Shown: piece after piece, positions 26,588-35,616 of the stretch
Layout of the letters: each line of letters begins with the position of its first letter
Position numbering within the stretch: position 1 is the stretch's first letter
Assembly (NCBI GenBank): GCA_016721735.1
Contig: JADKHM010000015.1
Location: forward strand, 310,001-374,000
Reading direction: 5' to 3'
DNA length: 64,000 bases
From: Flavobacterium sp.
Lineage (GTDB): Bacteria > Bacteroidota > Bacteroidia > Flavobacteriales > Flavobacteriaceae
Position numbers and translations under genes: made by a program
The notes under the pieces: generated by a model
Told to the model about the DNA's origin: nothing
Databases searched by the model: none
What the model saw: only the letters and a program-made list of their open reading frames with translations

Positions 26588-27955
26588 ATGTCAAAGAAAA
26601 TATTATTAGACAAAATTAACGTCCCAGGCATCAAAACCTACGAAGTGTATCGCAAAGAAGGCGGTTATGCTTCGGTGGAAAAAGCCTTAAAAAAAATGAC
26701 GCCAGACGAAGTAGTCGAAGAAGTGAAAACTTCGGGATTACGCGGTCGTGGTGGCGCGGGTTTCCCAGCCGGAATGAAATGGAGTTTCATCGATAAGAAA
26801 TCTGGAAAACCAAGACATTTGGTATGCAATGCTGACGAATCAGAACCGGGAACTTTCAAAGACCGTTTCTTGATGGAGTACATTCCGCACTTATTAATTG
26901 AAGGAATGATTACTTCAAGTTATGCACTTGGCGCTAACCTATCGTACATCTACATTCGTGGCGAATACATGTGGGTCTACAAAATTTTAGAAAGAGCCAT
27001 TGCCGAAGCTAAAGCGGCTGGCTGGTTAGGAAAAAATATTTTAGGTTCTGGTTACGATTTGGAATTATACGTTCAAATTGGTGGCGGAGCTTACATCTGC
27101 GGAGAAGAAACTGCCTTAATTGAATCCTTAGAAGGCAAACGTGGAAATCCAAGAATCAAACCACCATTCCCGGCGGTTTCTGGTCTTTGGGCCAACCCAA
27201 CCGTAGTCAATAATGTTGAAACCATTGCCGCTGTGCCATGGATTGTCAACAACTCTGGAGCCGATTACGCCAATATTGGAATTGGAAGATCTACCGGAAC
27301 AAAATTAATTTCTGCTTCTGGACACATCAAAAATCAAGGTGTTTTCGAAATTGAGTTGGGATTAAGCGTATACGAATTCATGAATTCTGATGAATATTTA
27401 GGTGGCATGATCAACGATCGTCCTTTAAAAGCATTCGTGCCTGGAGGAAGTTCAGTGCCAGTTTTACCAGCAAATTTAATTTACAAAACCGCAGCCGGTG
27501 AAGACCGATTAATGTCCTACGAATCCTTAAGCGACGGTGGTTTTGCCACAGGATCGATGTTGGGTTCAGGTGGATTTATCGTCTATAACGATACAGCTTG
27601 CATCGTCAGAAATACTTGGAATTTCTCTCGATTCTACCATCACGAAAGCTGTGGACAATGTTCACCTTGTCGTGAAGGAACAGGTTGGTTGGAAAAAGTA
27701 TTACACAGAATCGAAAACGGACATGGCCGTGAAGAAGATATCGAATTGTTGTGGAGCATTCAAAGCAAAATTGAAGGAAATACGATTTGCCCTTTAGGAG
27801 ATGCAGCAGCCTGGCCTGTAGCAGCAGCCATTCGTCACTTTAAAGACGAGTTTGAGTATCATATCCGTTTCCCAGAAAAAATAAAAAACAGAGACCATTT
27901 TGTAGCTGAGCCTTTTGAAAAGGTAAAGCATTTGGTGTCTAATGTATCAGTATAA
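26588..27955 (+). CDS. nuoF: NADH-quinone oxidoreductase subunit F (NADH-binding)
   Basis: This 455-residue 51-kDa-type subunit binds NADH and FMN and carries cluster N3. It shows the glycine-rich GLRGRGGAGFPAGMKW (NADH/FMN site), GAGAYICGEETAL-like GGGAYICGEETAL, and the Fe-S ligands in ESCGQCSPCREGTGW with a further Cys in TICPLGDA. It is full length and in tight operon order. Confidence 0.96.
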   Translation: MSKKILLDKINVPGIKTYEVYRKEGGYASVEKALKKMTPDEVVEEVKTSGLRGRGGAGFPAGMKWSFIDKKSGKPRHLVCNADESEPGTFKDRFLMEYIPHLLIEGMITSSYALGANLSYIYIRGEYMWVYKILERAIAEAKAAGWLGKNILGSGYDLELYVQIGGGAYICGEETALIESLEGKRGNPRIKPPFPAVSGLWANPTVVNNVETIAAVPWIVNNSGADYANIGIGRSTGTKLISASGHIKNQGVFEIELGLSVYEFMNSDEYLGGMINDRPLKAFVPGGSSVPVLPANLIYKTAAGEDRLMSYESLSDGGFATGSMLGSGGFIVYNDTACIVRNTWNFSRFYHHESCGQCSPCREGTGWLEKVLHRIENGHGREEDIELLWSIQSKIEGNTICPLGDAAAWPVAAAIRHFKDEFEYHIRFPEKIKNRDHFVAEPFEKVKHLVSNVSV

Positions 27956-27973
27956 AGTCAAGCCATTACTACA

Positions 27974-29023
27974 ATGAAAGTAACTATAGACGGTCAAGCG
28001 ATTGAAGTAGAACCAGGAACAACCATCCTACAAGCAGCACGTATGATTGGTGGTGAAGTCGTTCCTCCAGCGATGTGCTATTATTCAAAACTAAAAGGAA
28101 GTGGCGGAAAATGTCGTTGCTGTTTAGTTGAAGTTTCCAAAGGAAGTGAAGCCGACCCAAGACCGATGCCCAAACTGATGGCGTCTTGCGTAACCGGTTG
28201 CATGGACGGTATGGAAGTGAATAGCAAATCTTCTGATCGAGTGCAAGAAGCGCGTAAATCTGTAACTGAATTTTTGTTAATCAATCACCCTTTGGATTGT
28301 CCAGTTTGCGATCAAGCCGGAGAATGTGATTTGCAAAATTTAAGTTTCGAACACGGTAAATCGCAAACCAGATTCATCGAAGAAAAACGAACTTTTGAGC
28401 CGGAAGATATCGGTCCGAATATTCAATTGCACATGAACCGTTGTATTTTATGTTACCGTTGTGTGATGGTAGCCGATCAATTGACGGACAATCGTGTTCA
28501 CGGCGTAATGGATCGTGGCGATCACTCGAACATTTCGACTTGTATTTCAAAAGCCATTGACAACGAGTTTTCTGGAAACATGATTGATGTTTGTCCAGTT
28601 GGCGCATTAACAGACAAAACCTTCCGATTCAAATCGAGAGTTTGGTTTAACAAACCTTACAACGCACACAGAAACTGCGACAAATGTTGTGGAAAAACAA
28701 CCGTTTGGATGTTTGGCGATGAAATTCAAAGAGTTACAGGACGAAAAGACGAATACCACGAAGTAGAAGAATTCATCTGCAACGGTTGTCGATTTGATCA
28801 CAAAGATCCCGCGGATTGGGTGATTGAAGGACCAAGAAAATTCGAGAAAGATTCGGTAATCAATCAAAATAACTACACGCGTAAGTTAGAGAAAGTAGAA
28901 ATTGCGACAGAGAAAAACATCTTATTAGGTAGAGATATTGATCGTAAGAAAATCAGTATGACTAACACACCTTTAACTGAGGAAGATATCACTAATCAGC
29001 AAAAACTAAAAAACAATGGATAG
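27974..29023 (+). CDS. nuoG: Short NADH-quinone oxidoreductase subunit G (Fe-S part only)
   Basis: At 349 residues this is much shorter than the roughly 700-900 residues of E. coli or mitochondrial-type NuoG. It keeps the N-terminal 2Fe-2S domain (cysteines in CYYSK, KCRCC and SCVTGC), the His/Cys cluster segment HPLDCPVCDQAGECDLQN, the 4Fe-4S motifs CILCYRC and DVCPVGAL, and the first part of the molybdopterin-oxidoreductase-like domain (CDKCCGK, ICNGCRFD). The large C-terminal molybdopterin-like domain is absent. The stop is clean and overlaps the nuoH start by 8 bp, so this is a natural short form, as is known in Bacteroidota. Confidence 0.9.
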   Translation: MKVTIDGQAIEVEPGTTILQAARMIGGEVVPPAMCYYSKLKGSGGKCRCCLVEVSKGSEADPRPMPKLMASCVTGCMDGMEVNSKSSDRVQEARKSVTEFLLINHPLDCPVCDQAGECDLQNLSFEHGKSQTRFIEEKRTFEPEDIGPNIQLHMNRCILCYRCVMVADQLTDNRVHGVMDRGDHSNISTCISKAIDNEFSGNMIDVCPVGALTDKTFRFKSRVWFNKPYNAHRNCDKCCGKTTVWMFGDEIQRVTGRKDEYHEVEEFICNGCRFDHKDPADWVIEGPRKFEKDSVINQNNYTRKLEKVEIATEKNILLGRDIDRKKISMTNTPLTEEDITNQQKLKNNG

Positions 29024-30068
29024 TACTCTTATCATCGATAAAAGCGTCATCATTCTTGTCGTATTTGCTGTAACCATGTTGATGGCGATGTATTCTACTT
29101 GGGCGGAACGAAAAGTAGCCGCTTGGTTGCAAGACCGAATCGGACCTAATAGAGCGGGACCATTGGGATTGTTTCAACCATTGGCGGATGGATTAAAATT
29201 ATTTTCGAAAGAAGAATTTGAACCGAATACTCCAAATAGATTTTTATTTTTTGTTGGACCAGCAATTGCCATGAGCACCGCTTTAATGACCAGTGCTGTT
29301 ATTCCTTGGGGCGATAAATTCCATTTGTTTGGCAGAGATATTATTCTTCAAGCGACAGATATTAATGTAGCGTTACTTTACATTTTTGCGATTCTATCTG
29401 TTGGTGTTTATGGAATTATGATTGGAGGCTGGGCTTCTAACAACAAGTTCTCATTAATGGGTGCAGTTCGTGCCGCTTCGCAAATGGTTTCTTATGAAAT
29501 CGCAATGGGATTGTCTGTCATTGCTTTGTTGATGATGACAGGAACATTGAGCTTGAGAGAAATTTCACTACAGCAATCCGGAATGAACTGGAATGTATTT
29601 TACCAACCGCTTTCTTTTTTAATATTTTTGATTTGTGCGTTTGCAGAAACCAACAGAACACCTTTCGATTTAGCGGAATGTGAATCAGAGTTAATTGGCG
29701 GTTACCATACAGAATATTCTTCGATGAAAATGGGATTCTATTTATTCGCGGAATATGCGAATATGTTTATCTCTTCTACGATTTTGGCAGTGTTGTTCTT
29801 CGGAGGTTATAATTATCCGGGAATGGCTTGGGCTGTAGAAAATTGGGGCGTCAATCTTGCCAATGTAATTGGAATTGTTGTTTTGTTTATTAAGATCTGT
29901 GGGTTTATCTTTTTCTATATGTGGGTGCGTTGGACGATTCCGAGATTTCGTTACGACCAATTGATGCACTTGGGTTGGAGAATTTTGATTCCATTATCGA
30001 TAGCGAATATTATTGTGACGGGTATTGTGATTTTGAGACACGATATCGCAGTCTATTTAGGAATGTAA
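29016..30068 (+). CDS. nuoH: NADH-quinone oxidoreductase subunit H
   Basis: This 350-residue subunit with about eight helices forms part of the quinone channel and anchors the peripheral arm. The signatures WAERKVAAWLQDRIGPNRAGP and AFAETNRTPFDLAECESELIGGYHTEYSS are complete (the latter is the classic acidic loop). Its start overlaps nuoG by 8 bp. The operon is then interrupted by 820 bp before nuoI. Confidence 0.95.
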   Translation: MDSTLIIDKSVIILVVFAVTMLMAMYSTWAERKVAAWLQDRIGPNRAGPLGLFQPLADGLKLFSKEEFEPNTPNRFLFFVGPAIAMSTALMTSAVIPWGDKFHLFGRDIILQATDINVALLYIFAILSVGVYGIMIGGWASNNKFSLMGAVRAASQMVSYEIAMGLSVIALLMMTGTLSLREISLQQSGMNWNVFYQPLSFLIFLICAFAETNRTPFDLAECESELIGGYHTEYSSMKMGFYLFAEYANMFISSTILAVLFFGGYNYPGMAWAVENWGVNLANVIGIVVLFIKICGFIFFYMWVRWTIPRFRYDQLMHLGWRILIPLSIANIIVTGIVILRHDIAVYLGM

Positions 30069-30071
30069 AAT

Positions 30072-30098
30072 CTTGAAGTCGCAATTTGCGACCTCAAG
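30072..30098. repeat. Palindrome P1 upstream of the ORF6N gene
   Basis: The arms CTTGA-GTCGCAA and TTGCGAC-TCAAG pair with one extra base on each side. The first 13 bases (CTTGAAGTCGCAA) are identical to a stretch inside the ORF6N coding sequence at 30434. It begins three bases after the nuoH stop. Confidence 0.65.
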
Positions 30099-30135
30099 TT
30101 GGAAGTAATACCAAAGTAAAAGCCAAAAAAAACAA

Positions 30136-30156
30136 GGTGTCACATTTTGCAACACC
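30136..30156. repeat. Palindrome P2, degenerate
   Basis: GGTGT and ACACC flank a CATTTTG-type centre. It resembles P3 but has lost some central pairing (CA and CA where P3 has CG and CG). Confidence 0.45.
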
Positions 30157-30170
30157 ATATAAAATAAACT

Positions 30171-30195
30171 AGGTGGTCGCATTTTGCGACCACCT
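30171..30195. repeat. Palindrome P3, perfect 11-bp stem
   Basis: AGGTGGTCGCA and TGCGACCACCT flank a TTT loop. It lies 41 bp before the ORF6N start. It shares the central TCGCA...TGCGA with P1 and with the palindrome inside the ORF6N gene. It lacks a following T-run, so a simple terminator is unlikely. Confidence 0.7.
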
Positions 30196-30236
30196 TGAAA
30201 AGATTAAAATTTTTATCAACGCCAAACAGATTTTTT

Positions 30237-30754
30237 ATGAAAGAAATTATCATCCCGAATGAGGTGATCACTAATAAGATTTATTTTATTAGAAATCAAA
30301 AAGTAATGCTGGATCGAGATTTAGCAGCACTTTACGAAGTAGAAACAAAGAGAATAAACGAACAGATTAAGAGAAATAGTGCAAGATTCCCAGAGAATTT
30401 TATGTTTCAACTTAATGAAGTAGAATATGAAAACTTGAAGTCGCAAATGCGAACCTTCAAGAAAAGCCTCGAAGAAAATTACCATTCGTGTTTACAGAGC
30501 ATGGTGTATTGCAATTAGCGAATGTGCTGAAAAGCGAAAGAGCTACTCAAATGAGTATTAAAATTATTGAGGTTTTCGTTAGCCTACGAGATTATCTTCT
30601 GACTAACTTAAATTTAAAATTAGAAGTCGAAGCCATAAAAAAGAAGCTCGTCAATCATGACAAAAACATCGAATTGGTTTTTTCGTATTTGGATGAACTG
30701 ATAGAAAAACGAGAAGACAAAACAGAACGAACCAAAATTGGATACAAAAATTAA
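30237..30754 (+). pseudogene. ORF6N/KilA-N-like DNA-binding protein, frameshifted, inside the nuo operon
   Basis: The first frame (start 30237, MKEIIIPNEVITNKIYFIRNQ, then VMLDRDLAALYEVETKRINEQIKRN and RFPENFMFQL) is the ORF6N domain, a presumed DNA-binding module common in phage and Bacteroidota genes. The second frame continues with FTEHGVLQLANVLKSERA and a C-terminal coiled coil. Adding one T at 30479-30480 joins them as EENLPFVFTEHG and gives one 172-residue protein. The break is thus a single-base loss in a short T-run. The gene sits between nuoH and nuoI, where complex I operons normally have nothing, and is preceded by three palindromes. Its role is unknown. Confidence 0.75.
30434..30461. 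repeat. Palindrome inside the ORF6N coding sequence
   Basis: CTTGAAG-TCGCA and TGCGA-AC-CTTCAAG form a near-perfect palindrome within codons for LKSQMRTFK. Its left 13 bases equal those of palindrome P1 at 30072. Confidence 0.7.
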
Positions 30755-30786
30755 AATTTAAGAAATAGAACAATAAGTACGAAAAG

Positions 30787-30866
30787 CCCTAGCCCTGATA
30801 GCAGCGGTATCCTTTTTCTGCTTCCTTTAAGCAGGAAAAGATAAAGCGGATAGCAGGATTAGCTTC
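30787..30866 (+). repeat. Dispersed structured repeat, type I, copy B
   Basis: The left flank is CTAGCCCTGATAGCAGCGGT then ATCC; the right flank is AAAAGATA, AGCGGATAGCAGG, ATTAGCTTC. The central 12-bp stem (30812-30823 with 30829-30840, one T-G pair) closes a 5-nt loop. It ends 21 bp before the nuoI start, inside the nuo operon. Confidence 0.8.
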
Positions 30867-30887
30867 GAAAAAAATAAGAAATAAAAA

Positions 30888-31436
30888 ATGACTTCAATAG
30901 AAACAATATCCTTATCGGGACGCAAAAAGATGGTTTCCAACAAGGAAATGACTTTTTTAGAACGCTTGTATTTGGTGGCAATTGTCAAAGGTTTGTGGAT
31001 TACCATCAAACACTTGTTTACGCGCAAAGTAACCATTCAGTATCCTGAGCAAGTGCGAACTATGAGTCCAGTGTATCGTGGACAACACATGCTAAAACGC
31101 GACGAGCAAGGCCGTGAAAACTGCACCGCTTGTGGCTTGTGCGCTTTGTCTTGCCCAGCTGAAGCAATAACGATGGTGGCTTCTGAGCGCAAAGCGGATG
31201 AGAAACATTTGTATCGCGAAGAAAAATACGCTTCGATTTATGAAATCAATATGTTGCGTTGCATTTTCTGCGGATTGTGTGAAGAAGCGTGTCCGAAAGA
31301 TGCGATTTACTTGACCACTTCGAAAGTGTTGGTGCCTTCTAGCTACGAACGCGAAGATTTCATTTTTGGAAAAGACAAATTGGTCATGCCTTTAGAAATG
31401 GCGATGAAAAATGCTCAACTTAAAAACGCAAACTAA
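30888..31436 (+). CDS. nuoI: NADH-quinone oxidoreductase subunit I
   Basis: This 182-residue ferredoxin-type subunit carries clusters N6a and N6b. Two 4Fe-4S motifs are seen: CTACGLCALSCPAEAI and CIFCGLCEEACPKDAI. An N-terminal amphipathic part associates with the membrane arm. Its stop overlaps the nuoJ start by one base (TAATG), so the two are translationally coupled. Confidence 0.95.
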   Translation: MTSIETISLSGRKKMVSNKEMTFLERLYLVAIVKGLWITIKHLFTRKVTIQYPEQVRTMSPVYRGQHMLKRDEQGRENCTACGLCALSCPAEAITMVASERKADEKHLYREEKYASIYEINMLRCIFCGLCEEACPKDAIYLTTSKVLVPSSYEREDFIFGKDKLVMPLEMAMKNAQLKNAN

Positions 31437-31957
31437 TGTCGATAGCTTTAATTCTTTTTTGTGTATTGTCGGCGGTTACTTTAGCGACTGCTTTCCTGAC
31501 GATTTTTACTAAAAACCCGATTCACTCGGCGATTTATTTGGTGATTTGTTTCTTCTCGATTGCCGGACATTATTTGTTGTTGAACTCGCAATTCCTTGCT
31601 ATTGTTCATATTATTGTCTACTCGGGTGCGATTATGATTCTATTCTTATTTACAATCATGTTGATGAATTTGAATAAAGAAGACGAAGTACATAAGCCTC
31701 GTGTTACCCGTTGGGCGGCGGTCATTTTGTTTTGCTTGATTTGTTTGGTATTGATTGCCATTTTCGTGAATTCGAAACCAATTGTGGGCGAATACGTGTC
31801 GACTGGTGAAGATTACCAATCGATAAAAGTGCTTGGAAAAGTATTGTTGAACGAATATATGGTGCCGTTTGAATATGCATCGATCTTGCTTTTGGTGGCG
31901 ATGATTGGAACGGTGTTGTTGTCTAAAAAAGAAAAAACCGGAAGAACTAATGAATAA
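31436..31957 (+). CDS. nuoJ: NADH-quinone oxidoreductase subunit J
   Basis: This 173-residue membrane subunit has five helices; helix 3 carries the conserved VYSGAIMILFLFTIML segment with its pi-bulge region. It overlaps nuoI by one base and nuoK by eight, so all three are coupled. Confidence 0.93.
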   Translation: MSIALILFCVLSAVTLATAFLTIFTKNPIHSAIYLVICFFSIAGHYLLLNSQFLAIVHIIVYSGAIMILFLFTIMLMNLNKEDEVHKPRVTRWAAVILFCLICLVLIAIFVNSKPIVGEYVSTGEDYQSIKVLGKVLLNEYMVPFEYASILLLVAMIGTVLLSKKEKTGRTNE

Positions 31958-32270
31958 TATTTTAAATCATATCGGTATCGAAAACTACATTTTCCTTTGC
32001 GTGATTTTGTTCTGCATTGGGGTGTTTGGCGTGTTATACCGAAGAAATGCCATCATCGTATTTATGTCGATTGAAATCATGTTGAATGCCGTGAACTTAT
32101 TGTTCGTAGCGTTTTCGACTTACCATCAAGATGCGCAAGGACAAGTGTTCGTGTTTTTCTCGATGGCAGTAGCGGCTGCTGAAGTGGCGGTTGGATTGGC
32201 GATTTTGGTCTCGATCTTTAGAAATTTAGGATCGATTGATATTGATAATCTAAAAAAATTAAAAGGATAA
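31950..32270 (+). CDS. nuoK: NADH-quinone oxidoreductase subunit K
   Basis: I choose the start at 31950 (MNNILNHIGIENYIFLCVIL); the longer frame from 31905 would only read through the end of nuoJ. The 106-residue MrpC-like subunit has three helices with two buried glutamates (in FMSIEIMLNAVNL and AAAEVAVGLAI) used in proton transfer. It overlaps nuoJ by 8 bp. Confidence 0.93.
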   Translation: MNNILNHIGIENYIFLCVILFCIGVFGVLYRRNAIIVFMSIEIMLNAVNLLFVAFSTYHQDAQGQVFVFFSMAVAAAEVAVGLAILVSIFRNLGSIDIDNLKKLKG

Positions 32271-32276
32271 TAATCT

Positions 32277-34154
32277 ATGGATACTACTTTAGCTTTAGTC
32301 TTAGTTTTAGCTCCTTTTATAGGATTTTTGCTCAACGTTTTCTTCGGGAAAGCGATGGGAAAAACACTTTCGGGCACTATTGGAACGCTCTCTGTAGTGG
32401 TTTCTTTTGTGGTGACTTTGGTTTTCTTTATGCAATTGACGCAAACCAATAAACCAGTTGTTATTTCACTATTTGATTGGATTCAGATCAGCAATTTTAA
32501 AGTTGATTTTGGATTTTTATTAGACCAATTGTCTTTATTGTGGTTGTTGTTTGTCACTGGAATTGGATCTTTGATTCATTTGTATTCCATCAGTTATATG
32601 CACGACGATGATAAAATGCATACGTTTTTTGCGTATTTAAATTTGTTTGTGTTCTTCATGATAACATTGGTAGTTGGAAGCAATTTATTGGTGATGTTTA
32701 TCGGATGGGAAGGCGTTGGATTGTGTTCTTACTTACTCATCGGATTTTGGTATAAAAACCAAGAATATAATGATGCCGCGAAGAAAGCATTCATCATGAA
32801 TAGAATCGGAGATTTAGGATTATTGATTGGAATCTTTATTTTAGGAGCTGCATTTTCAACTTTAGACTTTACTTCTTTGAAGTCTGCCTTAGCTAGTTCA
32901 AATGTTGATCCAAATTGGATAATGATTGCAGCATTAGCTTTGTTTATAGGTGCTTGTGGAAAATCGGCGCAAATTCCGTTATATACTTGGTTGCCTGATG
33001 CGATGGCTGGACCAACGCCTGTTTCAGCATTGATTCACGCGGCAACGATGGTAACTGCGGGTATCTTTATGGTAACGAGATTGAACTTCTTATTTGATTT
33101 GACTCCTTTTGTTCAAAATATTATTGCCATAGTTGGCGCTGTAACTGCTTTGGTAGCTGCAACGATTGGATTGGTGCAAAACGATATTAAAAAAGTATTG
33201 GCGTATTCTACGGTTTCTCAATTGGGCTTGATGTTTTTAGCTTTGGGATTGGGTGCTTATGAAGTAGCTGTTTTTCACGTAATCACACACGCTTTCTTTA
33301 AAGCTTGTTTGTTCTTAGGTTCAGGTTCTGTCATTCACGCTATGCATGGAGAACAAGACATGCGCAACATGGGCGGCTTGAAAAAAGTGATGCCTATAAC
33401 CTTTTGGACAATGTTGATTTCATCTTTAGCAATTGCCGGTGTTTTCCCATTCGCTGGATTTTGGTCGAAAGACGAAATTTTGATGGTTGCATTTCATCAT
33501 AATACAGCGCTTTGGGTTATTGGATCTGTTGCATCTATATTAACAGCTTTTTATATGTTCCGATTGATGTACTTAACTTTCTTCAAAGAATTTAGAGGAA
33601 CGGAAGAACAAAAACACCATTTGCACGAAAGTCCAGGTTTGATTACTTTTCCTTTAATTGTATTGGGAACTTTAGCAGCGGTTGGTGGAATCATTAACTT
33701 GCCTGGAAGCACTTGGCTGCATCATTATTTGTCTCCGTTGTTTTCTAAAGTGAGCGAAGAACACGCGCTTGGATCGACCGAATATATGTTGATGGGGATT
33801 GCTTTGGTGGGAGCTTTTGTTGGAATTGGAATCGCGTATTCAAAATACATCAAACAAAACAATGTTCCTGCAGCAGACGATCAAATTACTGGTTTTGCAA
33901 AAGTCTTGTACAACAAATATTATGTAGATGAATTTTACGAAACTTTGTTTGTAAAACCAATCAATGCTTTGTCGCGTTTCTTTAGAGATTATATAGAATC
34001 AGCGGTATCTGGATTCATTTTCGGATTAGGCAAAGTGACGTTAGAACTGGGTTCGCAAGGAAGAAAATTACACAATGGAAATACCGGATTTTATCTTTTT
34101 GCTTTTGTTTTAGGAGTAATTGGAATGATTTCGTATTTATTTTTAGCACAATAA
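32277..34154 (+). CDS. nuoL: NADH-quinone oxidoreductase subunit L
   Basis: This 625-residue distal antiporter-like subunit is one of three proton-pumping modules. The core reads FIGWEGVGLCSYLLIGFW, then AMAGPTPVSALIHAATMVTAG, with the conserved Glu and Lys in helices 5 and 7. The C-terminal lateral helix region is present, though shortish (to SYLFLAQ). It lies 6 bp after nuoK. Confidence 0.95.
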   Translation: MDTTLALVLVLAPFIGFLLNVFFGKAMGKTLSGTIGTLSVVVSFVVTLVFFMQLTQTNKPVVISLFDWIQISNFKVDFGFLLDQLSLLWLLFVTGIGSLIHLYSISYMHDDDKMHTFFAYLNLFVFFMITLVVGSNLLVMFIGWEGVGLCSYLLIGFWYKNQEYNDAAKKAFIMNRIGDLGLLIGIFILGAAFSTLDFTSLKSALASSNVDPNWIMIAALALFIGACGKSAQIPLYTWLPDAMAGPTPVSALIHAATMVTAGIFMVTRLNFLFDLTPFVQNIIAIVGAVTALVAATIGLVQNDIKKVLAYSTVSQLGLMFLALGLGAYEVAVFHVITHAFFKACLFLGSGSVIHAMHGEQDMRNMGGLKKVMPITFWTMLISSLAIAGVFPFAGFWSKDEILMVAFHHNTALWVIGSVASILTAFYMFRLMYLTFFKEFRGTEEQKHHLHESPGLITFPLIVLGTLAAVGGIINLPGSTWLHHYLSPLFSKVSEEHALGSTEYMLMGIALVGAFVGIGIAYSKYIKQNNVPAADDQITGFAKVLYNKYYVDEFYETLFVKPINALSRFFRDYIESAVSGFIFGLGKVTLELGSQGRKLHNGNTGFYLFAFVLGVIGMISYLFLAQ

Positions 34155-34164
34155 ATTATACCTA

Positions 34165-35601
34165 ATGGATAGTACTTACGTATTAATTTTACTTTTAGTC
34201 GGCGCATTAGCCACTTATATTTCGGGAGATAAATTAGCCTCAAAAGTGGCGTTGCTTTTTGGCGTTGCTTCTTTTGGTTTTTCCATTTATTTGTTGAATT
34301 TATTTCAATCAGGTCAAAACATCGATTTCATTTCCCCGTGGATTAGCAATCCAAACATTTCGTTTGCTTTGAAAGCCGATGGTCTTTCTTTGACCATGCT
34401 ATTACTAACGACCGCTTTGACACCACTCATTATTTTGTCGGGATTTGGAAATTCATTTAAGAATTCCAAAGCCATCTATTCCTTAATACTGTTTATGTCT
34501 TTTGCCATGGCGGGAACTTTCCTTGCTGCAGATGGACTGTTATATTATATTTTCTGGGAATTGGCGTTGATCCCAATTTACTTTATCGCTTTGCTTTGGG
34601 GCAACGGCGATGCCGAAGATCGTAAAAAAGCAGTGGTGAAATTTTTCATCTATACTTTAGGAGGTTCTCTATTTATGCTAACCGGTTTTGTGTATTTGTA
34701 CTTACAAGCGGGCAGTTTTATGCTTGAAGACTTATATGCATTGCGTTTGTCCTGTGCACAACAATTCTGGATATTCCTTGCCTTTTTCTTAGCCTACGCG
34801 ATTAAAATTCCGATTATTCCTTTTCACACCTGGCAGGCTAAGGTCTACCAAAAAGCGCCAACAGTTGGAACAATGTTGCTTTCTGGAATCATGCTAAAAA
34901 TGGGATTATATAGCGTTATTCGTTGGCAGCTGCCGATTGCACCACTTGGGGCAAAAAGTTATCAATTCCTTTTTATAGGATTGAGTATTGCTGGCGTTAT
35001 TTACGGTTCGATTGTCGCCTTACGTCAAAAAGATTTGAAAAAATTATTGGCCTATTCTTCACTTGCACACGTTGGTTTGATTGCCGCTGGTGCTTATACA
35101 TTAACTCTAGACGGATTACGCGGTGCCGTTTTACAAATGATCTCGCACGGTTTTGTAGTTGTTGGTTTGTTCTTTGTCGCTGAAATTATTTTTAGACGTT
35201 TCGAAACTCGGTTGATTTCAGAAATGGGCGGAATTCGTTCCCAATCTCCAAAGTTCACATCGATGTTTTTGTTATTGGTTTTAGCCTCTGTGGCGCTGCC
35301 ATCTACCTTCAATTTCGTTGGAGAATTTACCGTGTTATATAGTTTGTTTCAAGTCAATTTAGGCTTTGCCATTTTAGGTGGAACGACCATTATTTTGGGA
35401 GCCTATTATATGTTGAAAATGTTTCAACATGTTATGTTAGGAGAAACCAATACTAGACCATTTAGTGACGTGACTTTCAGCGAAGGACTTGTATTACTCA
35501 TCATCATTGGTGTCTTGTTCTTTTTCGGATTGTACTCCAAACCCATTACAGATTTGATTACGCCAAGTTTGGAAAATATTTTAACTCACATCAATCGTTA
35601 A
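34165..35601 (+). CDS. nuoM: NADH-quinone oxidoreductase subunit M
   Basis: This 478-residue antiporter-like proton-pumping subunit shows the conserved YYIFWELALIPIYF (Glu in helix 5) and FHTWQAKVYQKAPTVGTMLLSGIMLKMG. The usual AHxEAP is here FHTWQAKVYQKAP, as seen in the Bacteroidota branch. It lies between nuoL and nuoN with gaps of 10 and 15 bp. Confidence 0.94.
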   Translation: MDSTYVLILLLVGALATYISGDKLASKVALLFGVASFGFSIYLLNLFQSGQNIDFISPWISNPNISFALKADGLSLTMLLLTTALTPLIILSGFGNSFKNSKAIYSLILFMSFAMAGTFLAADGLLYYIFWELALIPIYFIALLWGNGDAEDRKKAVVKFFIYTLGGSLFMLTGFVYLYLQAGSFMLEDLYALRLSCAQQFWIFLAFFLAYAIKIPIIPFHTWQAKVYQKAPTVGTMLLSGIMLKMGLYSVIRWQLPIAPLGAKSYQFLFIGLSIAGVIYGSIVALRQKDLKKLLAYSSLAHVGLIAAGAYTLTLDGLRGAVLQMISHGFVVVGLFFVAEIIFRRFETRLISEMGGIRSQSPKFTSMFLLLVLASVALPSTFNFVGEFTVLYSLFQVNLGFAILGGTTIILGAYYMLKMFQHVMLGETNTRPFSDVTFSEGLVLLIIIGVLFFFGLYSKPITDLITPSLENILTHINR

Positions 35602-35616
35602 TTATCAAATAAAAAA

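Noticed and set aside
30171..30195. Palindrome P3 as the terminator of nuoH
   Set aside because: There is no T-run after the stem, it is symmetric, and it belongs to a set of related palindromes. Genes after it belong to the same operon.
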